Positions 1 to 7,059 of a stretch of 15,879 nucleotides of DNA are shown here, in pieces. A model generated the notes under the pieces. It did not search any database, was not told the DNA's origin, and was given only the letters and a program-made list of their open reading frames with translations. Numbering within the stretch: the first letter of the stretch is position 1; every line of letters starts with the position of its first letter. The translations under genes were made by a program, and so were the position numbers. The stretch covers positions 1 to 15,879 of the forward strand of contig CANHCD010000014.1 of NCBI GenBank assembly GCA_947458795.1, read 5' to 3'. Source of the DNA: Cyclobacteriaceae bacterium. Lineage in GTDB: Bacteria > Bacteroidota > Bacteroidia > Cytophagales > Cyclobacteriaceae.

Positions 1-216
1 CTGTTTTTTTCAGATCTACACAGTGTTTTTTCATCGGGGTGATTGAGAAGTCTGCATCGGTACGCTAACTTAGCGAAGCGGTGCAAAGTTCGTTCTTTTT
101 TGTAAAAATCAGGACTTCTTACATCAAAGGCAAAAAACAAATTTTGAAAGCGTTCTCAAAAATCCATTTGACGAAGTTCCTACACCCATTTTCTCGAATA
201 AACAGCCCCAATCTAC

Positions 217-1452
217 ATGTTTGATTACCAACGATTTTTTTTAGACAACGGCTTGGAAGTTATCGTTCACGAGGATTCCAGTTCCAAGATTGCGGTATTC
301 AACTTACTCTACAAGGTAGGCTCACGATTTGAGCAACCCGGAAAAACTGGATTGGCCCACTTTTTTGAGCACTTGATGTTTGGCAGCTCAGCACATGTTC
401 CAGAATTTGACCGAGAGCTCGAGCGTGTGGGCGGCTCTTGCAATGCCTTCACCAGCCCTGACATCACCAACTACTACATGACTTTGCCTTCCAGCAACCT
501 GGAAACGGCATTTTGGCTGGAATCTGACCGAATGGCCCACCTGAGCCTTACGGAAAAAACAATTGAGACGCAGCGGAAGGTAGTCTTGGAAGAATACAAG
601 CAACGCTACCTCAGCCCACCTTATGGAGATGTGTGGCATCACCTTCGCCGATTGACTTACGAAGTACATCCTTACCGCTGGCCCACCATTGGAGCCAATT
701 TGGAAGACATTGAAGGCTACAGCCGGGAAATGATCTGGGAATTTTACCAAGAACACTACCACCCTGGCAACGCGATTCTTGTGGTGGCAGGAGATGTAAG
801 CCAAAAAGAAGTGGCTCGCCTAGCTGAAAAATGGTTTGGGCCCATCCCTGCCAAGAAAAAAAGCCCAATCTCTATTTCTACAGAGCCCGTGCAAACGAGC
901 AAGAGGAGTCTTGAAATTCATGCTAAAGTACCGACAGATGCCCTGTACAAGGTTTTCAAAATGCCAGCCAAGGGAACTGAGGGGTATTTAGAGGCAGATT
1001 TGATCAGCGACTTGCTGGGCGGCGGCAAATCCTCCCCATTGGAACAGCAGCTGGTGAAAAACGGAAAAATCTTTGCTTCAATAGGCGCCTACATCACAGG
1101 ATCCGTAGATCCTGGCCTGCTGGTGTTTTCAGGGAAGATGGAACAAGGGCTGTCTGCACAAGAGGCAGAACAGGCTTTGGATGGAGTTTTAAAGAATTTC
1201 CTTCAGGGAGAAATCTTGGATACTTCCCTTCAAAAAATCAAAAATCAGTCGGAGGCCATGAAGACCTACGAGTCCATTCAACTTTTGAATCGTGCGATGA
1301 ACCTCGCCTACTATGCACATTTAGGCGATCCTCAGCTATATTGGCAAGAATTTGAACAAAAGGCTTCCTGTACCATTGCCCAACTTGCCTCTTGGTCCAA
1401 GCGCTTGCTACAGGAAGACCAAGCATCTGTTTTGTATTACCAATCCACCTAA
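217..1452 (+). CDS. M16 family zinc metallopeptidase (pitrilysin / processing-peptidase-like)
   Basis: Probable zinc endopeptidase that degrades peptides in a clamshell-shaped chamber. The inverted zinc motif HFFEH lies at residues 48-52 (ligands H48 and H52, catalytic E51). The third ligand is probably E126 in the VVLEEYKQR segment about 75 residues later, the usual M16 spacing. The C-terminal half has the family signature LLGGGKSSPL near residues 268-277, so both M16 domains are present in 411 residues, a normal length for a single-unit bacterial M16 protein. There is no signal peptide, so it should be cytoplasmic, unlike the many exported M16 proteins of this phylum. The ATG follows a 216-base leader without a good Shine-Dalgarno site, as is usual in Bacteroidota. 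ispF starts two bases after its stop, so the two are almost certainly co-transcribed. The substrate cannot be read from the sequence. Confidence 0.93.
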   Translation: MFDYQRFFLDNGLEVIVHEDSSSKIAVFNLLYKVGSRFEQPGKTGLAHFFEHLMFGSSAHVPEFDRELERVGGSCNAFTSPDITNYYMTLPSSNLETAFWLESDRMAHLSLTEKTIETQRKVVLEEYKQRYLSPPYGDVWHHLRRLTYEVHPYRWPTIGANLEDIEGYSREMIWEFYQEHYHPGNAILVVAGDVSQKEVARLAEKWFGPIPAKKKSPISISTEPVQTSKRSLEIHAKVPTDALYKVFKMPAKGTEGYLEADLISDLLGGGKSSPLEQQLVKNGKIFASIGAYITGSVDPGLLVFSGKMEQGLSAQEAEQALDGVLKNFLQGEILDTSLQKIKNQSEAMKTYESIQLLNRAMNLAYYAHLGDPQLYWQEFEQKASCTIAQLASWSKRLLQEDQASVLYYQST

Positions 1453-1454
1453 CC

Positions 1455-1937
1455 ATGACTCCATTTCGAATTGGCTTTGGCTACGATGTACACCAGTTGA
1501 GTGAAACCCATGAATTTTGGCTGGGAGGCATCCGTGTGCCCCATACCAAAGGAGCGGTAGGGCATTCTGACGCGGATGTACTGATCCATGTGATTTGCGA
1601 CGCCCTCCTCGGCGCTGCCAATATGCGTAACATTGGCTATCATTTTTCAGATAAGGATCCAAAATACAAGGGCATCGACAGCAAGCTCCTCTTGAAGGAA
1701 GTCATGCAGATGGTTCGTGGCGCAGGCTATGAGTTGGGCAACCTCGACAGCACAGTCTGCCTGCAGATTCCCAAGCTCAATCCGCATATTCCCGAAATGA
1801 AAACCTGCCTAGCAGCAGTGATGCAGGTGGAAGAAGAAGCCTTATCCATCAAGGCCACCACCTCAGAGCACTTGGGATTTGTGGGACGCGAAGAAGGGAT
1901 CTCTGCCTACTGCACCGCATTAATTTACAAAGTATGA
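1455..1937 (+). CDS. ispF: 2-C-methyl-D-erythritol 2,4-cyclodiphosphate synthase
   Basis: Fifth enzyme of the MEP isoprenoid pathway. It cyclises CDP-methylerythritol 2-phosphate to methylerythritol cyclodiphosphate with loss of CMP, as a cytoplasmic trimer. The divalent-metal ligands are visible: D11 and H13 in GYDVH, and H45 in DVLIH. The signature GHSDADVLIH (36-45) and the C-terminal ATTSEHLGFVGREEGI segment (134-149) match the family. The 160-residue length is standard. The frame is open further upstream to 1392, but that would overlap the M16 gene; the ATG at 1455 gives the normal start TPFRIGFGYDVH. A small departure is AANMRNIGYHF at 54-64, where many homologues have LGALGLGDIGKHF. 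It is coupled to mnmD by an ATGA overlap. The identification is safe. Confidence 0.97.
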   Translation: MTPFRIGFGYDVHQLSETHEFWLGGIRVPHTKGAVGHSDADVLIHVICDALLGAANMRNIGYHFSDKDPKYKGIDSKLLLKEVMQMVRGAGYELGNLDSTVCLQIPKLNPHIPEMKTCLAAVMQVEEEALSIKATTSEHLGFVGREEGISAYCTALIYKV

Positions 1938-2623
1938 GCCAGCCCAAGGTAAAAATCATCACCACCGAGGACGGTTCCCATTCGCTGTACCACGAAGAAC
2001 TCCAGGAAACCTACCACAGCTCTCATGGAGCCTTCCGAGAGTCTATCCATGTATTCATGTTGTACGGATTGGATTCCTGGCTCGCACGGAATCCCAATAA
2101 ATTTCCTATTCGAGTCTTTGAAGTTGGTTTTGGCACGGGCTTGAATGCCTGGCTAGCCTTGGTATGGGCGGAACAAAACCAGGTTCCGGTACTTTACCAC
2201 AGCATCGAGCCCTTTCCTTTGGAAGCAGCGATTTACAATCAGCTCAACTACACCGAGCACGACCATGGCATCTGGCATTACCACAAGTATTTTCAAGCCT
2301 TGCATGAACGCCCATGGAACGAAGGGGGACCGGTTTCCGAATACTTCAATTTCAAGAAGGACCAGACCACCTTGGAAGAGTCAGATCTCTATCCTGCCGA
2401 CCTGGTGTTTTACGATGCATTTGCTCCGAGCAAGCAGCCTGAATTGTGGAAAAAGGAGGTATTGGAGCCCGTTGTAGACGCCATGCTTCCTGGCGCTGTG
2501 TTTACCACCTACTGCGCCATGGGCCAACTGAAGCGCGACCTGAAAGATCTAGGACTTGAAGTAGAAACCCTCCCTGGCCCTCCTGGCAAAAAAGAAATGA
2601 CGCGGGCTTGGAAGGCCGTTTAG
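1934..2623 (+). CDS. mnmD: tRNA 5-methylaminomethyl-2-thiouridine methyltransferase, MnmD type (DUF752)
   Basis: SAM-dependent methyltransferase thought to complete the mnm5s2U modification at the wobble base U34 of tRNAs such as those for Lys, Glu and Gln. SAM-binding motif I is EVGFGTGL (63-70), the DUF752 hallmark DAFAPSKQPELW is at 161-172, and the closing segment TYCAMGQLKRDL followed by LPGPPGKKEMTRA is characteristic. At 229 residues this is the methyltransferase domain alone; the FAD-dependent oxidase half (MnmC1) of the fused enterobacterial MnmC is absent. Stand-alone MnmD proteins are known from other bacteria and are thought to work on nm5U supplied by the MnmE/MnmG pathway. Its ATG overlaps the ispF stop by four bases, so translation is probably coupled. 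The next gene, psd, converges on it across a repeat-filled gap. Confidence 0.92.
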   Translation: MSQPKVKIITTEDGSHSLYHEELQETYHSSHGAFRESIHVFMLYGLDSWLARNPNKFPIRVFEVGFGTGLNAWLALVWAEQNQVPVLYHSIEPFPLEAAIYNQLNYTEHDHGIWHYHKYFQALHERPWNEGGPVSEYFNFKKDQTTLEESDLYPADLVFYDAFAPSKQPELWKKEVLEPVVDAMLPGAVFTTYCAMGQLKRDLKDLGLEVETLPGPPGKKEMTRAWKAV

Positions 2624-2645
2624 TGATTTTTAAACTATTGCACAA

Positions 2646-2694
2646 GGTACAATGTACCAAGTACCAAGTACGAAGTAGAAATACGAAGTACGAA
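2646..2694 (+). repeat. Left heptamer array, GTACCAA / GTACGAA units
   Basis: Degenerate tandem heptamers run through this stretch: GTACCAA at 2654 and 2661, GTACGAA at 2668 and 2688, and decayed copies between them. The array opens with a small hairpin, GGTAC-AAT-GTACC (2646-2658). Its units are the reverse complement of those in the array at 2874-2922, so the two form an imperfect inverted pair about 180 bases apart. It begins 22 bases after the mnmD stop. Confidence 0.8.
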
Positions 2695-2749
2695 ATGCGG
2701 TATTCGTGAATCATAAGAATCTCGTATCCCCACGAATAAAGTCTGCCTG

Positions 2750-2763
2750 CCCGCCGCGGCGGG
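2750..2763. repeat. Perfect 14-bp GC-rich palindrome CCCGCCGCGGCGGG
   Basis: The 14 bases are identical to their reverse complement and consist only of G and C, in an intergenic region that is otherwise AT-rich. They lie between the two inverted heptamer arrays and follow GTCTGCCTG. Just upstream, ATTCGTG (2702-2708) and CACGAAT (2731-2737) form a second inverted pair. The palindrome could extrude as a cruciform or act as a protein site; nothing in the sequence decides between these. Confidence 0.8.
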
Positions 2764-2873
2764 TATCTCGGCTTTTGTTTCTTGTATCTACAATGGAAAT
2801 AGAATGGAAATAATCCGAGACCACCTGCTGAACCAATTACAATGTACCATGATCTTATCCAGACCACGAATCC

Positions 2874-2922
2874 CTACTTGGTACTTTGTACTTGGTACTT
2901 GGTACTTAGTTCTTGGTACAAT
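2874..2922 (-). repeat. Right heptamer array, GTACTTG units, inverted relative to the left array
   Basis: Seven consecutive heptamers can be read in step from 2874: CTACTTG, GTACTTT, GTACTTG, GTACTTG, GTACTTA, GTTCTTG, GTACAAT. The core GTACTTG is a rotation of the reverse complement of GTACCAA, the unit at 2654-2694. Together the two arrays bound an element of about 277 bases in the space between the convergent genes mnmD and psd. There is no spacer between units, so this is not a CRISPR array. Confidence 0.8.
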
Positions 2923-2941
2923 CTTGATACTACTTTCCTAA

Positions 2942-2962
2942 CGTGGACCGTTAGCCGTTGAC
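2942..2962. repeat. Three tandem CGTnnnC heptamers next to psd
   Basis: CGTGGAC, CGTTAGC and CGTTGAC follow one another without a gap, ending eight bases before the end of psd. The word differs from the GTACTTG family but has the same 7-base period, which suggests the same kind of process made both. With only three copies this could be chance, so the call is tentative. Confidence 0.5.
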
Positions 2963-2970
2963 CAAAAAAT

Positions 2971-3636
2971 TTACCCTTTCAATCGTGCTATTGGAGTCCG
3001 TGCTCCCTTCGTCACCTGTCCAATCTCACAGAGGATCTCTGCATCCAGCGGCAAGTACAGGTCCACTCGGGAACCGAATTTGATAAAGCCAAACTCTTCC
3101 CCCTGCTGAAGTGCAGAACCTTTGGTCACATACCACTTGATTCGCTTGGCCAAGGCACCTGCGATTTGACGCATCATCAAGGTATTTCCTTTCGCATCGC
3201 GAAGAACCAAAGAAGTGCGCTCATTTTCGGTACTCGACTTGGGATGCCATGCCACAAGGTATTTACCAGGATGGTATTGGAAATAATCCACTGTACCTTG
3301 AATGGGCGATCGATTCACATGCACATTGAATGGAGACATGAAAATGGATACCTGTCTGCGTTTGTCTTTGAGGTATTCCCCCTCTTCTGCCTCTTCAATC
3401 ACCACTACTTTTCCATCCGCCGGAGCAAAAACAATCCCATCCTCTTGAGGCGCCTCGAAAATTGGGTTTCTGAAAAATTGAAGAATGATCAAGTAAAAAA
3501 GAATGCTTCCCCCTAAAGCAAGGTTGAAGAGCAGCCTTTCATCTGGAAGAAAGTAGTAGATCAAATAGTTGACCACTGAAAGCACTAAGAGCAGCCAAAA
3601 TAAAAGGGTTCTTCCTTCCTTATGTATTGTCATCAT
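2971..3636 (-). CDS. psd: Phosphatidylserine decarboxylase proenzyme, short (PSD-A-like) type
   Basis: Decarboxylates phosphatidylserine to phosphatidylethanolamine, the last step of PE synthesis at the inner membrane. The enzyme cleaves itself before a serine that becomes the pyruvoyl cofactor. Here the processing site is FGS (G188-S189), in the position of LGST in longer homologues. Two hydrophobic segments (about 11-30 and 36-56) anchor the N-terminus. APADGKV (71-77) and FMSPFNVHVNRSP (99-111) are conserved active-site blocks. At 221 residues it belongs to the short archaeal-like group that is common in Bacteroidota. Two adjacent ATG codons could serve as start (3636 or 3633). A TATTTTTG box lies about 29 bases upstream, and a terminator separates the gene from gdh, so it probably has its own transcript. 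cdsA, which makes the precursor CDP-diacylglycerol, is about 1.5 kb upstream on the same strand. Confidence 0.93.
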   Translation of the reverse strand: MMTIHKEGRTLLFWLLLVLSVVNYLIYYFLPDERLLFNLALGGSILFYLIILQFFRNPIFEAPQEDGIVFAPADGKVVVIEEAEEGEYLKDKRRQVSIFMSPFNVHVNRSPIQGTVDYFQYHPGKYLVAWHPKSSTENERTSLVLRDAKGNTLMMRQIAGALAKRIKWYVTKGSALQQGEEFGFIKFGSRVDLYLPLDAEILCEIGQVTKGARTPIARLKG

Positions 3637-3664
3637 AATCGTTGCTTAAGACGTCGGAACTATT

Positions 3665-3672
3665 CAAAAATA
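3665..3672 (-). promoter_or_regulatory. Probable psd -7 box, TATTTTTG
   Basis: Read on the minus strand, TATTTTTG matches the Bacteroidota -7 consensus TAnnTTTG at every fixed position. It would place the transcription start about 20 bases before the psd ATG. I do not see a clear TTTG at the expected -33 spacing, so the call rests on the -7 box and its position. Confidence 0.45.
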
Positions 3673-3698
3673 GAGCCTAAACGCAATTTAACTCCATG

Positions 3699-3729
3699 AA
3701 AAAGGGCGTGAAAATTTCTTTCCACGCCC
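3699..3729 (-). terminator. Intrinsic terminator downstream of gdh
   Basis: On the minus strand, GGGCGTG, a 12-base loop and CACGCCC form a perfect 7-bp GC-rich stem followed directly by TTTTT. It starts 29 bases after the gdh stop codon and points away from gdh. It separates the gdh transcript from psd. Confidence 0.85.
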
Positions 3730-3758
3730 AAAGTTATCATTTTTTAGGAAAAATCGAC

Positions 3759-5036
3759 TTAGAACCCTCCTCGGTAGGTATAGGTTTGTGCTACTTTGTC
3801 AATTGCAACAATATATGCAGCAATACGCATCGGTACATTGTACTTGATTGAAGCTTGATACACATTGTCAAATGCATCCTTCATGATCCGATCTGAGCGT
3901 CTATTGACACGGTCTGCAGTCCATTTGTAGCCCAGTCGGTTTTGAACCCACTCAAAGTAGGAAACAGTTACCCCGCCGGCATTCGCCAAGATATCAGGCA
4001 CAGCCATGATTCCTTTTTCGTTCAAAATGGCATCTGCCTTAGCCGAAGTAGGGCCATTGGCACCTTCGACGATCAGCTTTGCCTGAATTTGATATGCATT
4101 GGAAGTGGTAATGACATCTTCTACTGCGGCAGGCACCAGAACATCTATTTTTAGGGTCAGTAAGTCTCCTGCATTAGCCATTTTTTCTCCACCTGCAAAT
4201 CCTTCCAAGGTGCCGTTGTTGCCGTCACGGTAGGCAATCGCCTCCACTACATTTATTCCTTTCTCGTTGTAAAAAGCACCTGTATGGTCCGAAATCGCCA
4301 CGACCTTCAGTCCTCGCTCTTCCAACAGGCGAGCTGCCCAGCTGCCCACATTGCCAAATCCTTGCACTGCACAGGTGGCTGTAAATGGATTGATTTTCAA
4401 TTTTTGCATTGCTGCAAGTGCAGATACCATCACCCCACGACCTGTAGCTTCAGTTCGACCAAGCGAACCACCCAATACCAAGGGCTTGCCTGTCACTACA
4501 GCAGGGATGGTCATCCCATGTGCTTTGGAGTACTCATCCATCAGCCAGGCCATTTCGCGAGGCCCCGTCCCCATATCGGGTGCAGGAATATCCTTGTCTG
4601 GACCAAATACATCAATCATGGCCATGGTGTAGGCACGTACCAAACGCTCAATCTCACCTTTGGACATTTCTCGGGGATTGCATCGCACACCACCTTTGGC
4701 TCCACCATAGGGGATATCTACTACCGCACACTTCCAGGTCATCCAGGCTGCGAGCGCTCTCACTTCATCCAAATGCACATCTGGAGCAAATCGAATCCCT
4801 CCCTTTGCAGGTCCTAGAATATTGGAATGAATCACTCGAATGCCTTCAAAAACTTGGATTTTTCCACTGTCCATCGTGATGGGTAGGGAAACGATTACTT
4901 GCTTGGCTGGATTTTTTAATACGTTGTATACTTCATCAGAAAGTCCGAGTTTCTCGGCTGCGATGTTGAATCTCTCCATCATGGACTCCAAAGGATTCTC
5001 TCTATCCTTTATCGGTGCCGGTTCTATGTAAGCCAT
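3759..5036 (-). CDS. gdhA: Glu/Leu/Phe/Val dehydrogenase family: glutamate dehydrogenase
   Basis: Interconverts glutamate and 2-oxoglutarate plus ammonia with a nicotinamide cofactor, linking nitrogen and carbon metabolism in the cytoplasm. The substrate-domain motif GPAKGGIRFAP (75-85), K102 in MTWKCAVVD, and the catalytic lysine K114 in PYGGAKGG are present, as is APDMGT (152-157). The Rossmann motif is GFGNVG (226-231). The second strand ends in VVAISD (245-250), and an acidic residue there is compatible with NAD use, although cofactor choice cannot be fixed from this alone. The 425-residue length fits the Bacillus RocG/GudB-like group rather than the longer, roughly 447-residue NADP enzymes of enterobacteria. 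The ATG is 65 bases past the cdsA stop, with a weak TAAATTTA box in between. A strong terminator follows. It sits between two phospholipid genes and has no obvious link to them. Confidence 0.94.
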   Translation of the reverse strand: MAYIEPAPIKDRENPLESMMERFNIAAEKLGLSDEVYNVLKNPAKQVIVSLPITMDSGKIQVFEGIRVIHSNILGPAKGGIRFAPDVHLDEVRALAAWMTWKCAVVDIPYGGAKGGVRCNPREMSKGEIERLVRAYTMAMIDVFGPDKDIPAPDMGTGPREMAWLMDEYSKAHGMTIPAVVTGKPLVLGGSLGRTEATGRGVMVSALAAMQKLKINPFTATCAVQGFGNVGSWAARLLEERGLKVVAISDHTGAFYNEKGINVVEAIAYRDGNNGTLEGFAGGEKMANAGDLLTLKIDVLVPAAVEDVITTSNAYQIQAKLIVEGANGPTSAKADAILNEKGIMAVPDILANAGGVTVSYFEWVQNRLGYKWTADRVNRRSDRIMKDAFDNVYQASIKYNVPMRIAAYIVAIDKVAQTYTYRGGF

Positions 5037-5065
5037 ATTGGGTCGTTAGGTAGTAAACTGTGAAG

Positions 5066-5073
5066 TAAATTTA
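5066..5073 (-). promoter_or_regulatory. Possible gdh -7 box, TAAATTTA
   Basis: TAAATTTA differs from TAnnTTTG only in its last base and lies 29 bases before the gdh ATG, the same distance as the psd box. The word is its own reverse complement and the DNA around it is AT-rich, so chance is possible. No -33 element is evident. Confidence 0.3.
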
Positions 5074-5101
5074 AGCAGATTTTTAATTGCGAGGGGTAGA
5101 A

Positions 5102-5941
5102 TTACCAAATTTTCAAAAAAGCGGTGATAAACGGCGCCGAAAGTAACAATCCGTCAAAACGATCCATAAATCCACCATGTCCTGGAAGTACAGATCCTGA
5201 GTCTTTGATCTCGATGGAGCGCTTAAATAAGGACTCAATCAAATCCCCGTAAGTACCTGCAATGATGATGATTCCCGCAATCACGAGCCATTTCCAATCT
5301 TCGAGCACGGTAAAATACTGGGAAATCACAAAGGCAACTAAAATGGCTGAAAAAGCCCCACCTAAAAACCCTTCCCAAGATTTTTTGGGTGACACGCGTT
5401 CAAAAAGTTTGGTTTTTCCAAACCGCGTTCCTGCAAAATAGGCCCCTGAATCACTAGCCCATAAGATGAGTAAGCAGCCTATGAGGATCTCGTAATGGTA
5501 CACCGCATCCACGGAAAATACCGCCAAATTCAAGAGCGAAATGGGTACAGCAACATAAAAGATACCCAAATAGGTGTAGGCCACCCCAGTGAATGGCTTT
5601 TTATCTGTTTTTTTATAGAGCTTGATAAAGAAGGTCAAGGAAACCAAGGGGAAAATCAGGTAGAGGTATTCATGAGGCAAGTGTTCCTTCTCCACCATGA
5701 AGGTAAGCGCGAAGATTAAAAGACCTAGGATAGTTCCAAAGCTCTTCAATGGAAGCATTCCATCCAATCCTGAGAGTTTGTAAAACTCCATTTGAGACAT
5801 CCCCAAGATGGTTCCAAAAATCAAGAAATAGGTCCAGTCCGAGTAGATAAGTGCTGCTAAGATCAGCGCTGCTCCCACCAAAGATGTGATCGCTCGTTGC
5901 ACCAAGTTGCTATACTTGTTGATATTAAAACGTGATCTCAT
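5102..5941 (-). CDS. cdsA: Phosphatidate cytidylyltransferase (CDP-diglyceride synthase)
   Basis: Integral inner-membrane enzyme that condenses CTP and phosphatidic acid into CDP-diacylglycerol, the precursor of all phospholipids. The C-terminal signature is complete: SLFKRSIEIKDSG from residue 237, then LPGHGGFMDRFD to 263, containing the paired lysine/aspartate and the HGG-DR-D metal site. About eight hydrophobic segments are spread across 279 residues, the normal size. The ATG lies inside the end of the DUF2007 gene, giving a 17-base overlap in a different frame; the short basic N-terminus MRSRFNINKY before the first membrane segment supports this start. It is probably co-transcribed with the upstream CPBP and DUF2007 genes. 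Confidence 0.95.
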   Translation of the reverse strand: MRSRFNINKYSNLVQRAITSLVGAALILAALIYSDWTYFLIFGTILGMSQMEFYKLSGLDGMLPLKSFGTILGLLIFALTFMVEKEHLPHEYLYLIFPLVSLTFFIKLYKKTDKKPFTGVAYTYLGIFYVAVPISLLNLAVFSVDAVYHYEILIGCLLILWASDSGAYFAGTRFGKTKLFERVSPKKSWEGFLGGAFSAILVAFVISQYFTVLEDWKWLVIAGIIIIAGTYGDLIESLFKRSIEIKDSGSVLPGHGGFMDRFDGLLLSAPFITAFLKIW

Positions 5942-6131
5942 GCTGAATCAGTTGAAGTGCGTAAAGTGTTTGGGCTGTGGGAACAAGCACCTCATAGGTA
6001 CCAAAAACTTGGTAGACCGATTCCTTTTTATTGAGTACAAAAGCAGCCACTCCTTTATCTTCCAAAACTCCCTTCACAATTTCTACTCGAATTTGATTTT
6101 GATCCTCAAACACTTTGGTCCAGTTTTTCAT
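5925..6131 (-). CDS. DUF2007-type small protein (putative signal-transducing protein)
   Basis: A 68-residue soluble protein. It opens MKNWTKVFEDQNQIRVEIVK, followed by a glycine-bearing turn (GVLEDKGVAAFVLNKK) and a strand-rich end with YEVLVPTAQ. This is the compact ferredoxin-like layout of the DUF2007 family, which takes an element that slides along a bilobed protein or membrane partner; its molecular role is unknown. It overlaps the CPBP gene by 26 bases at its start and cdsA by 17 bases at its end, so all three are likely made from one message. In many Bacteroidota a DUF2007 gene sits beside cdsA, and that context supports the call as much as the sequence does. Family assignment is from memory of the pattern. 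Confidence 0.75.
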   Translation of the reverse strand: MKNWTKVFEDQNQIRVEIVKGVLEDKGVAAFVLNKKESVYQVFGTYEVLVPTAQTLYALQLIQHEITF

Positions 6132-7059
6132 CCTTTACCCGATTGGCTTTTTTAAAATAAAGGAATCCAAGGATAAGAACCAAAATTCCTGCTAGTGCAC
6201 CGGGGTAAGAAACCGCATCAGTGGATTGAATATCCATCTCGATTAGGCCTTCATTTGATGCATAAACCAGGAGCAAGGTCAAGGTATTATTTAGAATATG
6301 GCCTAGAATCGGGTAAAATAAGCTGCCTGTGTAATGGTACATGTACCCAAACAGGGCACCCAAAAACATTCGGGGAAGAAATCCATAAAATTGCACGTGA
6401 ATCGCTGAAAAAATCAGGGCAGTGACCCATATTCCTAAATGTGGGGACCCAAGATATTTTTGGAACTTGGGTTGAATCATTCCTCTAAAAAACAATTCCT
6501 CGCCTACACCTGCAAAAACTCCAATCACCAAAATTCCAGAAAGAAGCTCGGGGATGGATTGAAAATCTGTTAGGAATTTGGTGAGTTCCATAAGTTGGGC
6601 TTCCATCTCTTGCATCCATAGCTCCACTCCCGATAGAAACTCAGGCAAGATCAACAGTGAATTCCAATACATCAGCAATCCATTGAAAAGCATGCCTCCT
6701 ACCGTCATTGCGGAAACTATGGCCAGGTTTTTACCAGTAACACGAGCGATTTGTTTGGACCAATGCAAGTCCGCTTTTTCCAAAAATCGTAGAATTCCCC
6801 AAGTGGCCAGCCAAAATCCCAAACCAGAGCCCAGCCCCTGGGCAAAAAGCAAGGCCATACGCCCATTGGGAACTGAATAGTCGCCACCCACAAGGCCCAT
6901 CAACTCATCTACACTGATCTGAAAAATGGGGGGAATGAGGACTACTGCAATGCCTTGAAGTAGGACTAAGGTGCCAAATGCCACTAATGTGATGACTACC
7001 AGTGACAAAAACCAGTTCTTTCGGGAGGCTATTTCAGCCTGGGTTTCGTAAATCTCCAT
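6106..7059 (-). CDS. CPBP family intramembrane glutamic endopeptidase
   Basis: Multi-pass membrane protein of the CAAX-protease/bacteriocin-processing (CPBP, Abi) family, related to Rce1. All conserved motifs are present: EELFFRG with E187, E188 and R192; a histidine in FSAIHVQF (H221); and HILNN with H254 and N258. About eight hydrophobic segments are visible, the first at 16-46 and the last at 284-302, followed by a charged tail. At 317 residues it is slightly longer than the core because of an extended loop (about 140-170). The natural substrate is unknown. Some relatives process prenylated proteins or peptides; bacteria lack a clear CAAX pathway. It leads an overlapping DUF2007-cdsA unit, which hints at a link to the membrane but does not prove one. 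It diverges from dusB across 36 bases. Confidence 0.9.
   Translation of the reverse strand: MEIYETQAEIASRKNWFLSLVVITLVAFGTLVLLQGIAVVLIPPIFQISVDELMGLVGGDYSVPNGRMALLFAQGLGSGLGFWLATWGILRFLEKADLHWSKQIARVTGKNLAIVSAMTVGGMLFNGLLMYWNSLLILPEFLSGVELWMQEMEAQLMELTKFLTDFQSIPELLSGILVIGVFAGVGEELFFRGMIQPKFQKYLGSPHLGIWVTALIFSAIHVQFYGFLPRMFLGALFGYMYHYTGSLFYPILGHILNNTLTLLLVYASNEGLIEMDIQSTDAVSYPGALAGILVLILGFLYFKKANRVKDEKLDQSV

Noticed and set aside
1..34. Minus-strand ATG at 34 opening a frame (MKKHCVDLKKT) that runs off the left edge, with a GAACTTTG promoter-like box near 83-90
   Set aside because: Only 11 codons are visible and they could be chance; more sequence to the left would settle it.
2502..2867. Minus-strand frame of 121 codons across the end of mnmD and the repeat element
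   Set aside because: Half lies antisense to mnmD and the rest translates the heptamer repeats; no domain is recognisable.
2646..2922. CRISPR-like array
   Set aside because: The units are 7 bases long with no spacers, and no cas gene is in the window.
4284..4817. Plus-strand frame of 177 codons inside gdh
   Set aside because: Antisense shadow of a well-conserved gene; histidine-, serine- and cysteine-rich translation with no family features.
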